A stretch of DNA of 64,000 bases from Amphiura filiformis (taxonomy: Eukaryota; Echinodermata; Ophiuroidea; Amphilepidida; Amphiuridae): the NCBI RefSeq assembly GCF_039555335.1, contig NC_092631.1:16735805-16799804 (forward strand). Direction: 5' to 3'. Position numbers and translations under genes: made by a program. Below the pieces are notes generated by a model that was not told the DNA's origin, made no database searches, and saw only the letters and a program-made list of their open reading frames with translations. Each line of letters opens with the position of its first letter. Within the stretch, counting starts at the first letter, position 1. This document shows positions 1-11,445 of the stretch, one piece after another.

Positions 1-490
1 GTTAATGTGTCACCTATCTTTAATTGATAACAGGTTATTGTGTCAGCTATCTTCCGTAGGTCTACAACAGGTTAAAGTGACAGCTATCTTCAATTGATAG
101 CAGGTTATCGTGCTAGCTATCTTCAGTAGATAGTAGATTAATGTGTCATCTATTTTCAGCAGATAGCAGGTTAATGTGTAATTTATAATCAGTAGACAGC
201 ATCTTCATGTGACGGCTAACTTCAGTAGACAGCAGGTTAATGTGTCAGCTATCTTCAGTAGATAGCAGGTTAACGTGTCAGCTATCACCAGTAGACAGCA
301 TCGTCATGTGACGGCAGACGGCTATTTTCAGTAGGCCTATATTGCAGGTTAATCCGCAGCTATCTCCAGTTAATGGACATGAGAAGTATCAGTTTATCTT
401 CAGTAGCAGCATATTAATGTGACGCATGTAAATGTGGCTGATATTTTTAGTGAGTAGCAGATAATTATATTCAGTAGATAGCAGGTTACG
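1..490. repeat. 33-bp tandem repeat array
   Basis: Imperfect tandem units of the type CAGGTTAATGTGTCAGCTAT followed by CTTCAGTAGATAG. Unit starts at 68, 101, 134, 167, 200, 233 and 266 give an exact 33-bp spacing. Units decay after about 330 but the AGTAGATAGCAGGTTA motif is still visible near 475. The array runs off the left edge of the window. There is no open frame and no spacer/repeat alternation, so it is a minisatellite. Confidence 0.85.
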
Positions 491-832
491 TTGCAAAAAT
501 ATTTGGCTACCGTTGGCCTGGGAAGAAGGCAGAAGAATGAAGAAAATAATTCAGGTGGGGTGAGTACATGTCTAGCACGTTTTCAACAAGTTTTATAATA
601 TAAGTGAGGGCGCTATGCAAGCTATGAGTTATGAGTGTAAACCCAAGCGGTGGCAGTCAAGATGTTCAGTATGAAGTCACCATTGGTTTGTAAGCGAATC
701 GTAACACATTTAAAACTTTGTCAAACCAGGGATATACAAGATAATTTGGTGCATACGCAGATTACCTTGCGCCAATCGATACGTGTTCAACGTATTATAA
801 GTGATATATAATTATTGTAGGTCTATTGCTTA
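491..832. other. no recognisable feature
   Basis: AT-rich sequence between the minisatellite and the first inverted-repeat element. No long frame, RNA gene or internal repeat was seen. Confidence 0.5.
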
Positions 833-2086
833 GGGACCGCTCATTATTTACAGGGGAGGGGGCCGGGAAAATGATGTAGGGGGGGCTATGTGATTTTCAC
901 TTTAACAAACAGGGGGGGTTATGTGATTTTATATTTCCTGATAGGGGGGGGTCAGGTGAAATTTAATATTAAATTATTCACTATGATTATGATTCACTAC
1001 AATTTTTACCACATTTGGCCATTTTAGCCACAAAAATGTCAATTTTTGCGCGCTTCGCGCGAATGTATTCCTGCACCATATTTTAAGTTTAGCTTCAATA
1101 TGGCAACATTTTTGTGCGCTTCGCACGCATTTGTGTCATAAACTTATTCTCTCACCAAAAGGTGCTGGATTCACATAATACTTCAAGAAATTTTTCCAGC
1201 CACCTCATGTCAAAAAGAAATCTACGCCACTGTTCATCAGCACATTAGCCATATGGCAGAGTGGCAAGTCAGTCTCCTCCCCTGCTCAGTCGACAGATGT
1301 ATTGTGACAAAACTTATGATTTGCATCTTCCTTTTGGTCAAATTTAGACCCTAAATTAACCACATTTTTTTAGTATCAAAATGCCAAATTGCCGCGCGCT
1401 TGGCGCGCATTTATCTCAGAAAAACCATTCTGTGAGTAGATCTGCGAGACACGAATCTCAAAAATGAGTTATAATTCCATTCATTCTATAATGTAAATCA
1501 TAAATATGAGTGCTAGGGCAGCTCCTCTGATGCTTGGAAAGTGCATAAAACTTGTATACTGTGAAAGCCCTATATGCATCATCCTTTGGAATGATTTCAG
1601 GGCACATTTTGTCCTCAATTTTGTTCATTTTAGCATTTTTGTTTTCGCGCGCTTTGGGCATATTTGTCTAGGTATGTTCTTTTAGTATCAGATCAGTGGG
1701 ACGATTTGGAAATTTTGCCCCGGAAATTTTGGCTCGGTGACTCCGATACATCTCTTTGAATTTTAGCATTGAAATAGCATATTTTCTGGGGACAACTTGG
1801 AAAAAACTTGGATTACAATTGTGGGGAGAGGGGTGTCTTCTATACGAAGAGCCAGAGGTGGCAATCATGTTGCCATGCCCAGGGGCCATGAAAAGGTGAA
1901 CCAGCCATGATATACCAGTACCAGCAAAATGTATTTCTTGATGTGAGGGGGGGGTTACGTTTTTTTGGCGGCAATAGGGGGGGTTATGTAATTTTAGATG
2001 CTGCTAATAGGGGGGGTTGTGTAACTTTATGAACTCAATTTTGAAATCCTCCCGGCCCCCCTCCCCTATAAATAATGAACGGTCCC
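833..2086. mobile_element. Harbinger-like non-autonomous element, TTA target site
   Basis: Terminal inverted repeats begin GGGACCGCTCATTATTTACA (left) and are mirrored by a right end reading AATAATGAACGGTCCC, about 36 bp with mismatches. The flanking trinucleotide TTA occurs at 830-832 and again at 2087-2089, which fits the 3-bp TWA target duplication of PIF/Harbinger elements. The inside has G-tract modules near both ends (870-965 and 1940-2030) in the same orientation. It also has several GCGCGCTTCGCGCG-type palindromes at about 1050, 1115 and 1390. No transposase frame survives. Assignment to the superfamily rests only on TIR plus TSD. Confidence 0.7.
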
Positions 2087-2220
2087 TTAAGTGTTGTTGT
2101 ATATTATGATTCACCCAGTCGTAGAAACAGGTGAATTAAAAATAAAATACTGGAATAACTTACGAATTTTTATAAGTACATGAAAAGTACAGTACTTTTT
2201 TTGTACTTGTTTTTAACCAG

Positions 2221-2475
2221 GGAACGAGCAGCAACCAAGAAGCGTCGCTTATTCAAGAAGCTAAAAAGAACAACACCAAGGAAAACAAGGATAAGTTTAC
2301 AAAAGCTAAAAAGGAGTACAATCATGCAGAGAAGGTAGCAACGTAGCTATAACAACAAGTTGAGGAAAGAACTCTCAGATGGCAGCCTCAGCAGGAAGAA
2401 ATGATGGAACACTGTTAACACCATGTCTACACTGAGTCAAAAGACAAAGCTGGAAAATTTTGCCAGAGACGCTAA
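2221..2475 (+). pseudogene. LINE fragment (linker between endonuclease and RT)
   Basis: Conceptual plus-strand translation near 2349-2460 reads NNKLRKELSDGSLSRKK, a stop, then WNTVNTMSTLSQKTKL. This resembles the basic linker found between the endonuclease and reverse-transcriptase domains of jockey/CR1-type LINEs. The stop TGA replaces the first of two expected tryptophans. Both flanking domains are missing, so this is a short dead fragment. Confidence 0.5.
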
Positions 2476-2569
2476 ATGTTAGCTTGCCAGTGCTGCCCCA
2501 TGAAATGGGAAATAAAGTGATTCGAAGAAATTGACTTTTATGCAATAAGCAATGTTTCTTTGTGTGTAT

Positions 2570-2889
2570 TTTACCCGGGGGGGGTTCTTCCTGGTTGAAG
2601 GTATACGGGGATGTGCCACGGTTTTGGGGTACCTTTTCAGCGATTTTGGTATATCGATGGGTGGGTCTTCAGTGGAGACCAGTGCGCCCAACTGGGCGCA
2701 TTTTGGAAAAAGTGCCTTTAAAGCGCCAAATTATGGCCAATTTGGGCGCTTTATGGTGCTTTTTTCTTGAAAATTGGTATACTGATGGGTAGCAAAAACA
2801 GCAAAAAGTAGGTATAGAGAAAGTCAGCATCCGAAAGTCTGCGTGGCACACCCCCGTACAAAATTTTTCGAAGAACCCCCCCGGGGTAT
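2570..2889. mobile_element. Short inverted-repeat element with CCGGGGGGGTTCTTC ends
   Basis: The left end ACCCGGGGGGGGTTCTTC is mirrored at 2868-2888 by GAAGAACCCCCCCGGGGTA. Internal sequence (ATGTGCCAC, GTTTTGGGGTA, GGGCGCATTTTGG) recurs in the same orientation at 63885-64000, so this is a dispersed family. Overlapping short frames on both strands are by-products and look non-coding. Confidence 0.6.
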
Positions 2890-3094
2890 TTTATGTTGTA
2901 TTCTAAAAAAGTTGTCGTTTTCCCTTTATTTCATTGGTTCTTGCCCGTGTTGTTTTAAGACAATATAGTAGAGTTGGGTGCGTGTTAAACTGTGTGGTTA
3001 CGTGCATCGTTTGCGTTGCCCATAACAAGGTATGCGAGCAGTAATCTCTCGCGTCGGTAAAGGTACAGTGCCCGCGCGTGATTCACAGGCTTAA

Positions 3095-6000
3095 TAGTAC
3101 AGGAGCAGCAACCTCAAAAAATGACTTCGTTCACCCCCCACTACATACAAGGTTTGACACCATAGGTAGTTAGTATGGACCCTCTAGATCACTGCTAGGT
3201 AGGTAGTGGACTCCACTTTTTTTTTACAGGTCATTTTATGTATGGACGTATAATCGCATAAAATCACAAAAAATAGGACAAAATTAAGGGGTAGGGGAGA
3301 TATAAACTCCAAGAACTCAACTTTTACTCGTGATTTTGAATTCATTTTGGTATCAATATGTAGCTAAATGATTTTCCTAACTTTCTAGTATTATTTTTAA
3401 ACAAAAACAGGTTTCATTTGAGCATATTTGGAAGTATATCGTCCATAAATGAGTGGTAATCTGATTTTTTTAAACCATAGGCCCCCCTATGTGTAAAGTT
3501 TGACATTGGCCTCAAATCTCACAACTATACCACTTTATATTTTCAAAATTGATTCAGTTTCCATTTTTATTTTTTTAATTTAAATTTTAATGTTTTATTT
3601 TGTTTTTAATGTTAAGCATATCAAGGGAAACATTATTGTAACAGTTCCAATCATTATATTATGTATGAGTTCGTTGGGGTGTCTGTGGGACGGGGTGTGT
3701 GTGGGGTGCTGGGTGTAGGCCTACATAGGGTATGTGGGGGGAGGGGATGAATGTGTGTGTACATGTCTTAATATGTCACTACACTGCACCAACTTCCATT
3801 TACAAAATCCGTTAAGTTTCCATTGATGTAATATTTTGAATATTTATGTGTAGGACGTGAGTAACCACTGGGAAAAAGACAAAAATGTTAAAAAAACCCC
3901 AAAAACCAACAAAAACTGATGTTGATTTCCCTCGTATATCAGCATAACATAGAAAAATATTAAGGGGTAGGGGGAAATAAATCACCAGAATTCAATATTT
4001 TACTCATGATATTGACTACATCTTGGTATTAATTCTATTCAATTCAATTCAATATGTATTTCTAATTGATTGTTCTAACTTTTTAGTATTATTTTAAAGC
4101 AAAGCGACCATTAGTTGTCAGGTAGATACACATAAACTGTGAGAAAAGGGTACGTTTTCTATGTCTAACGGCGTAAATATGATAATATTAAGGGGTAGGG
4201 GAAATTTGTAACTGCCATTTCTCAACTTTTACTCATGAAAATGAATTCATCTTGGTATCAAAATGTATCTAAGTGATTGTTCTAACTTTCTAGTATCATT
4301 TTAAGGCAAAGCAACCATTAGTTGTCAGACAGATATACAGAAACTGTGAGGAAAAGGTAACTTTTCTATGTCTAACAGCGTGAAGATGACAATATTACGG
4401 GGTAGGGGAAATGTAAACTGTCATAACTCAATTTTTACTCATGAAATTGAATTCATCTTGGTATCAAAATATATCCAAGTTATTGGTCTAGCTGTGAGGA
4501 AAAGGTAAATTTTCTATGTCTAACAGCGTAAAATGACAATATTAAGGGGTAGGGAAATGTAAACTGTCATAACTCAACTTTTACTCATGAAAATGAATTC
4601 ATCTTGGTATCAAAATGTATCTAAGTGATTGTTCTAACTTTCTAGTATTATTTTAAAGCAAAGCGACCATTATTTGTCAGGTAGATACACAGTAACTGTG
4701 AGGAAAAGGTAAATATTCTATGTCTAACAGCTTAAATATGACAATATTAAGGGGTAGAGGACATACAAACTGCCATAACTCAACATTTACTCATGAGAAT
4801 TAATTCATCTTGGTATCAAAATGTATCTAACTGGTTGTTCTAACTTTCTAATATTATTATAAAGCAAAGTGACCATTATTTGTCAGGCAGATATACAGAA
4901 ACTGTGAGGAAAAGGTAAATTTTCTATGTCTAACAGCGTAAAATGACAATATTAAGGGGTAGGGGAAATTTGAACTGCCATAACTCAACTTTTACTCATG
5001 AAAATGAATTCATCTTGGTATCAAAATGTATCTGATTGGCTGTTCTAACTTTCTATAAACAAAGCGATCATTAGTTGTCAGGTAGATACAGAGAAACTGT
5101 CAGAAGGGACCGTTCACCAAACACTTGTAAGGGGGAGGGGCCTGATGCAAAAAAATTTATCGCAAAAAATTTTCAGCCCCCCTTTACAGACATCAAAAAT
5201 TTTAGGGCCCCTTTTTGATATGAAAATTATGGGTCAACCCCATAGAAAATCATATAAACTCATTTTTCCAGGAACATTTTTGGTCATTTTTTTCAGCCCC
5301 CCCCCCTTAGGAGGGCCAAAATTGTTCAGACCCCCTTTTTGCATCAGCCTCCCCTTACAAGTGTTTGTGAACGGTCCCTGAATATGACAATATCAAGGGG
5401 TAGGGGAAATATAAACTCCCATAACTCAACTTTTACTCGTGATAATAAATTCATCTAACGTTCTTGTATCATTAGTTGTTATGTAGATACAAAGGAAATG
5501 TGAGAAAAAATTCCATGTGTAACAGTGTCAAATATGGTAATATTAAGGTTAGGGGAAATATTACCATAACTCAACTTTGGCTGCATTAACTGTGAAGGGG
5601 AACACGGGAATACAAATCGTTGCACCAAAATTTGAATGTAGTATACGATTGAGGTTTCTTACGTTAATTGGTGCAATTGGACCATTTTTAAAATTTGACC
5701 TTTATTTATGATATTGATATATTCGACGTTATAACCCCTGAACTAAGCTTCGTAGAACTATGACAATTGTCTTTTTTAAAATTCTTAGCGATGAGAGAAA
5801 CAATTTGAGATTACAGCATTACAACATGATAGGATCATTTTTTAGTATTGGCCCCATTATGACCTTCAACCCCTCGTGGGAAACTTAATTGCTTTTAAAA
5901 TAATACCAGAAAATGAGAACAATCAAATAGCTACATATTGATACCAAAATGGAATTCATTTTCGTCAGTGAAACTTGTGTTTTGGTGATTTGTATGTCCC

Positions 6001-8938
6001 CTTACCCCTTAATATTGTCATATTTTACGCTGTTAGACATTGAATATTAACATTTTCATACATTTTATGTCTATCTACCAGACAACCAATGACTTAATTG
6101 CTTTAAAAATAATACTAGAAAGTTAGAACTATCAAATAGAAAGTTAGAACTATCAAATAGCTACATATTGATACCAAAATGAATTCATTTTCATCAGTAA
6201 AACTTGAGTTTGGGTGATTCGTATGTCCCCTTACCCCTTAATATTGTCATATTTTACGCTGTTAGACATTAACATTTTCATGCATTATATGTCTATCTAC
6301 CGGACAACTAATCGCTTAATTGCTTTTAAAATAATACTAGAAAGTTAGAACTATCAAATAGCTACATATTGATACCAAAATGAATTCATTTTCATCAGTA
6401 AAACTTGAGTTTTGGTGATTTGTATGTCCGCTACCCCTTAATATTGTCATATTTTACGCTGTTAGACATGGAATATCAACACTTTTCTCATATTGTATGT
6501 TTAAATTACCTGACAACTAATGGTTTAATTGCTTTTAAAATAATGCCAGAAAATGAGAACAATCAAATAGCTACATATTGATACCAAAATGGAATTCATT
6601 TTCGTCAGTGAAACCTGTGTTTTGGTGATTTTGTATGTCCCTTACCCTTAATATTGTCATATTTTACGCTGTTAGACATGGAATATTAACATTTTCATGC
6701 ATTTTATGTCTATCTACCGGGCAACTAATGGCTTAATTGCTTTTAAAATAATACTAGAAAGTTAGAACTATCAAATAGCTACATATTGATACCAAAATGA
6801 ATTCATTTTCATCAGTAAAACTTGAGTTTGGGTGATTTGTATGTCCCTTACCCCTTAATATTGTCATATTTTACGCTGTTAGACATGGAATACTTAACAT
6901 TTTCATGCATTTTATGTCTATCTACCGGACAACTAATGGCTTAATGCTTTTAAAATAATACTAGAAAGTTAGAACTATCAAATAGCTACATATTGATACC
7001 AAAATGAATTCATTTTCTTCAGTAAAACTTGAGTTTTGGTGATTTGTATGTCCACGACCCCTTAATATTGTCATATTTTATGCTGTTAGACATGGAATAT
7101 CAACACTTTTCTCATATTGTATGTTTAAATTACCTGACAACTAATGGTTTAATTGCATTTAAAATAATGCCAGAAAACGAGAACAATCAAATAGCTACAT
7201 ATTGATACCAAAATGGAATTCATTTTCGTCAGTGAAACCTGTGTTTTGGTGATTTGTATGTCCCCTTACCCCTTAATATTGTCATATTTTACGCTGTTAG
7301 ACATGGAATATTAACATTTTCATGCATTTTATGTCTATCTACCGGGCAACTAATGGCTTAATTGCTTTTAAAATAATACTAGAAAGTTAGAACTATCAAA
7401 TAGCTACATATTGATATAAAAATGAATTCACTTTCATCAGTAACACTTGAGTTTTGGTGATTTGAATGTCCCCTACACCTTAATATTGTCATATTTTACG
7501 GTACTACACATGAAAAATTGACATTTTTAAACATTTTATGTCTTTCCAGCTAACAATTAATGGTTATTTTGCTTTAAAAGATTACAACAACTAAATAGCT
7601 ATATATTAATGCCAAAATGAATGAATTATAATGAATAAATGTCGAGTTATGTTGGTTTGTACGTCCCCTAACCTTTAATATTGTCAAATTTTACGCTGTT
7701 ACACATTGGAAAATTAACATTTTATCATATTTTATGTCTATCTTATGGTTTTTCTGTTAAAAATAATACTGGAAAGTTAGAGCAATCAATTAGCTACATG
7801 TTGATACCAAAATGAATTCATTATTATGAGTAAAGGTTGAGTTATGGTGGTTTTTATTTCCCCTACCCTTAACAATGCCATATTTGACATGGTTATACAT
7901 AGAAAAGTAACCTTTTCTCACATTTTATGGCTATCTACCTGACAATTAATGTTTGCTTTGCTTTAAAATAATACTAACACGTTTGAACAATCAATTAGCT
8001 TCATATTAATTCCAAGATGAATTCATTTAATGAGTTGAAGTTGAGTTATGATGGTTTATATTTCCCCTACCCCTTAATATTGTTACACACGCTGCTACAT
8101 GTGGAAAATTAACTATTTTATTTTACATTTTCAGTCTATTTTCCTGACAAACAGCGGTTGATCTCACCCACACATATAAATATTCAAAATATTACATGAA
8201 TGGCAACTTACCAAACAAATTTTGTTAATAGAACAAAAATAGTTCAGCCGAGTGACATATTCAGACATGTAAAACACCCCTAACCCTGAACCCTATACAC
8301 ACCCCGCACCCACCCCACATACCCACCCCCAAACCCACACAACACAAACCAACATGCAAGCAAACATGCACATACATAAATATTTGAACCAGAACATCAA
8401 AGTTTGCCTAGATATGCTTCATATTAAAAAACAAAAAAAAAAAATGGAAACTTAATTAATTTTGAAAATAGAAATTGGCACAATAGTAAAATTTGAAGCC
8501 AATGTCACACAAACGCCCACCCTACGCATTGTTGTGAAAAATCTGATTTTTCACTAGTGTATGGACTGGCCACTTCAAATCATGATCAAATGAAACCTAG
8601 GTTTGCTTTCAAATAATACTTGGCAGTTAGAACAATCAATTAGCTACATATTCATACCCAAATAAATTCATTATTATGAGTAAAAGTTGAGTTCTTGGAG
8701 TTAATATTTCCCCTACCCCTTAATTTTGTCCTATTTTTGGTGAATTTATGCGATTATACGTCCATACATAAAATGACCTGTAAAAAAAAAGTGATATCAC
8801 AATCTGATTTGAGTCCACTACCTACCTAGCAGTGATCTAGAGGGTCCATACTAACTACCTATGGTGTCAAACCTTGTATGTAGTGGGGGTGAACCAAGTC
8901 CTTATTTAGGCCCCCTGTGGGATCCTGCTCCTGGACTA
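3095..8938. mobile_element. Giant inverted-repeat (foldback) element with tandem-repeat arms
   Basis: The left end (TAGTACAGGAGCAG, then from 3131 a long match through TACATACAAGGTTTGACACC) is mirrored at 8803-8938. Each arm is an array of ~205-bp monomers: left-arm copies of AAGGGGTAGGGG lie at about 3285, 3962, 4192, 4399, 4543, 4750, 4954 and 5395. Right-arm copies of the reverse complement CCCCTACCCCTTAA lie at about 5998, 6228, 6430, 6648, 6844, 7052, 7262, 7468, 7667, 7860, 8057 and 8712. TAA follows at 8939-8941 and precedes at 3092-3094, a possible 3-bp target duplication. No transposase frame is present. It resembles FB/TIR-satellite elements in architecture; the superfamily is unknown. 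Confidence 0.8.
5106..5378. mobile_element. MITE inserted in the left foldback arm
   Basis: Ends GGGACCGTTCACCAAACACT and its mirror AGTGTTTGTGAACGGTCCC make a 273-bp element interrupting a monomer of the foldback array. The first ten bases match the TIR of the 833-2086 element, so both belong to one superfamily. The 78-codon frame across it reads through low-complexity C/T tracts and is not a gene. Confidence 0.7.
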
Positions 8939-8941
8939 TAA

Positions 8942-9650
8942 AGGATTCGCTAATTTCGTGCACGGAAGTAACTGGATGGACTTGATCACAATGACGATGG
9001 GATACGGGGTAATCGAAGCAAAGGGTGTTTAAGGCCTTGGAAGGATCTTAGGCCTCGTATCCATAGGCTGTTCCCTTGTGGCGTGTGCCCTAGTTCCGTG
9101 TTTACTTTTTCCCATGTGACCTGCCACACAGACAACGAGCCGCAGCGGCCACTAAGCAAAACAAAGGTTCGTCATGCGGTTTACGTATTACGACATTGTG
9201 CGGTGGAACGTCATGGTGCCGTTCGCATCCAAACTAGTCTCCTACACAGCCAGTTTGAGTCTGTCCTAACGCTCATTATTCCTGGTATGTTCGTGATAGC
9301 CGCATACAGTCTGGCCCATTTGAATTCGCGTCGAAAAATGTCTAAATCTATTCACTTCTTCTCATCTATATTAGGTCAAATTGTAACTACCAAAACGGAT
9401 TTTTTTACATATCGGACACTACTTGTTCAATTTGGATACTTTGAATCGCTGCATAGCATGAAATTTTTTTTGCATTTTGTAATGCTTTTTTTTTGTCATT
9501 TAGGAACGTCATTATTTGCTACCAATCGCAACGTGACCGCCTCCGGGAATTCTGCGATTGACCAATTCACAATGGAATTCACCCTGTAGAGGGCATACTA
9601 ACTTATTTTCGACTAATGTAACATGCGGTTGCCGTTCCCGTATCACGTTT
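8942..9650 (+). other. Unassigned stretch with one 168-codon open frame
   Basis: The frame at 9083-9589 (plus) has no recognised motif. It holds a hydrophobic stretch around residues 60-80 (VLTLIIPGMFVIAAYSLAHL) and a second in the C-terminal third (FFLHFVMLFFCHLGT). Its neighbours are all repeats, and no splice or promoter context supports it. It may be chance or a degenerate transposon frame. Confidence 0.2.
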
Positions 9651-9660
9651 CACGTAAATT

Positions 9661-9832
9661 CGCGATCTTTTTGCGTTGGAAAAGAAACCACATGATTTCA
9701 GTGCCCTCTCAAGAATATCTACTCTCTGCTGCGGACATTCTTCACTCGCAAACCACCAAAATCCGCGATATTTTTGTGCTGGAAAAGAAACCACGTGAAT
9801 TCAGTGCCCTCCCAAGAATATCTACTCTCTGA
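9661..9832 (+). repeat. ~103-bp direct duplication
   Basis: A block from CGCGATCTTTTTGCG at 9661 to CTACTCTCTG recurs from CGCGATATTTTTGTG at 9764, with a few mismatches, so two adjacent direct copies. Function unknown. Confidence 0.65.
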
Positions 9833-9914
9833 TTTTAGGTAGCTATAGTACTGGCAGAAATCGACGCAGTGAAAATCTGTGTTGAAGTGAGGTATTAAAT
9901 GGCTGAGAACAATA

Positions 9915-10488
9915 TGTGACCGTACACCACGAATCAGCCGTAAAGTCGGCCCGGTTAATTTTGTTTGATTTCGTGTTTAGAAAATATATATCATACGCTT
10001 TAAAATGGTATATCATTTGACTTTGAATCGGGGTTATGGTTAGTTGAACTCTGCTCCTACAACAAAATAGTACCTTTTTCGGTTCTACACGTATCAATGT
10101 TTTCCACATTGCTGGCAATAAATATCAACCAGTCATAATTGGCGGTCATTTCAGGTTCAGCAATGTCCTCTAATTGTTAATTGATGGCTATACATACCTT
10201 GAACAAACACAATGCTTTGTAACCCATCACTTGAACAGGATTTAGCCAAAGCAAACAAAGACTAGAGCTATTTAAGAATTCTATAGACATAGGTAGAAAT
10301 TTATTACCCTGTTCAACAATAGCATTATTGATTGGTTTAAAAGGTCTTTGACTGGCACTAGCCAAATGAGATACATGTCGCACCAAATGGAGGTACCTAT
10401 GAATACGACTTTCACGCACATTTTACACTGTAACTCAGAATACAAATTGCCGACTTTACGGCTCATTCGTATATAGTGTACGACCACA
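9915..10488. mobile_element. TGTGACCG MITE copy 1 (TA target)
   Basis: The left end TGTGACCGTACACCACGAAT continues with CAGCCGTAAAGTCGG and is mirrored at 10449-10488. It is flanked by TA at 9913-9914 and 10489-10490. The internal sequence matches the element at 28289-28868 in the opposite orientation, and the same TIR bounds the 209-bp element at 34831-35039. TA duplication suggests a Tc1/mariner-mobilised family, though no transposase is encoded. Confidence 0.75.
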
Positions 10489-10677
10489 TATGACTAGGAC
10501 TGCCTTGGTCAAATTTTATATTAACTCTAGGTATTTATTTTTTATAGGTTTATTTTTAGTTATTTAATAAACTGCAGACGGCAGATGTTTGTTATTTATT
10601 ACATGCCGTATTTAATCATTTATTATCAATATGTTTCTATACACCGTTGATATAGCAGTTTTCTCTTTTGCATTATG

Positions 10678-10751
10678 AGCAAGAACCTCGGACGTTTACT
10701 GGAAGTGTTTCTACTGATCATACTGCCGTGTTTCTTGACATCCAGAAAATA
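10678..10751 (+). other. Likely 5' untranslated exon of SLC22 copy 1
   Basis: A conserved block ending ...CAGAAAATA followed by GTGAGT at 10752. The paralogous block ends at 30646 before GTAAGT. Both donors fit consensus. The next in-frame-capable exon begins at 12544 after TTACCAG. The ATG inside the block opens different short frames in the two copies because of an extra T in copy 2, so the block is probably untranslated. The 5' limit is not defined. Confidence 0.5.
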
Positions 10752-10808
10752 GTGAGTCTTTTAATAAATTGAATGAATGATTGAAAAGAAGAACCCTCAT
10801 TATGTATC

Positions 10809-11187
10809 AGCAAGCGCAAAACGTTTTTACAACGTTTTAAATGGACAATATTTTGGGTTTTGGTAAAAACGTTTTATTAGGATTAAATTTTGGGTTATAT
10901 AAAGGTCATGAAAACGTTTTTAAAACGTTTTGAATGAAACCACACTGTAACAACATTAATGTTGTCGAACAACATTAATGTTGTCGAAATGTTATTGTAA
11001 AATATGTTTTTGCAAACATTATCTTTATGCCACTATCGTCAACACTTAGTAACATTATGTAGAATATTTTGCAAGAAATGTTTTTGAAAGTTATGAAAAC
11101 GTTTAATACCCTTTATACCACCCGCCATCTACACGTTTTCTGACAACCTATGCGAATAACGTCGAAAACGTTTTGTGTTTGCTGAGG
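10809..11187. mobile_element. Degenerate CAGCAAACACAAAACG-family element
   Basis: The left end CAGCAAGCGCAAAACG and right end CGTTTTGTGTTTGCTG match the ends of the element family seen at 14394, 15074, 25810, 29091 and 61560. The interior is shorter and more diverged than in the 680-bp copies. Confidence 0.6.
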
Positions 11188-11269
11188 TTCATCATGTACA
11201 GATACTCGTTTTATTAGTTCGATCTATACCGCGTGCAATATGGTTCTTTACCACTGTATATAAACATCT

Positions 11270-11445
11270 TATAAAATTAAACGTTACACTTTTATTTCAT
11301 CCAGGTTTTTGTATTCATTTTCTGAATCCTTATGAATAATACGAAAGTACATGTTATGCTCATTTCAATGGTATCGAGAAACCGTTGGTCTTAATTTTTT
11401 GAAGTCTGTGATTGATTAAGCTATTACCAGTTATGTAACTACTCA
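11270..11445 (+). repeat. Duplicate of the region preceding SLC22 exon 1, broken start
   Basis: This block matches 12384-12545 (TTACACTTTTATTTCAT, CATTTTCTGAATCCTTATGA, AAGCTATTACCAG). Where the real exon reads TCATGGAACTAGATGACGCC, this copy reads TTATGTAACTAC and is then cut by an inserted element. The continuation TAGATGACGCCTTTC appears on the far side at 12345-12360. It is therefore a dead partial copy of exon 1, with ATG followed at once by TAA. Confidence 0.7.

Noticed and set aside
1-490. CRISPR array or coding repeat
   Set aside because: Units are contiguous 33-mers with no spacers, and all frames carry stops.
3095-8938. CRISPR-like regular repeats
   Set aside because: The repeats are ~205 bp, contiguous without spacers, mirrored in two arms and lie in an animal genome; a satellite-armed foldback element explains them.
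9083-9589. A 168-codon gene
   Set aside because: No motif, splice context or conservation is visible; kept only as an unassigned open frame.
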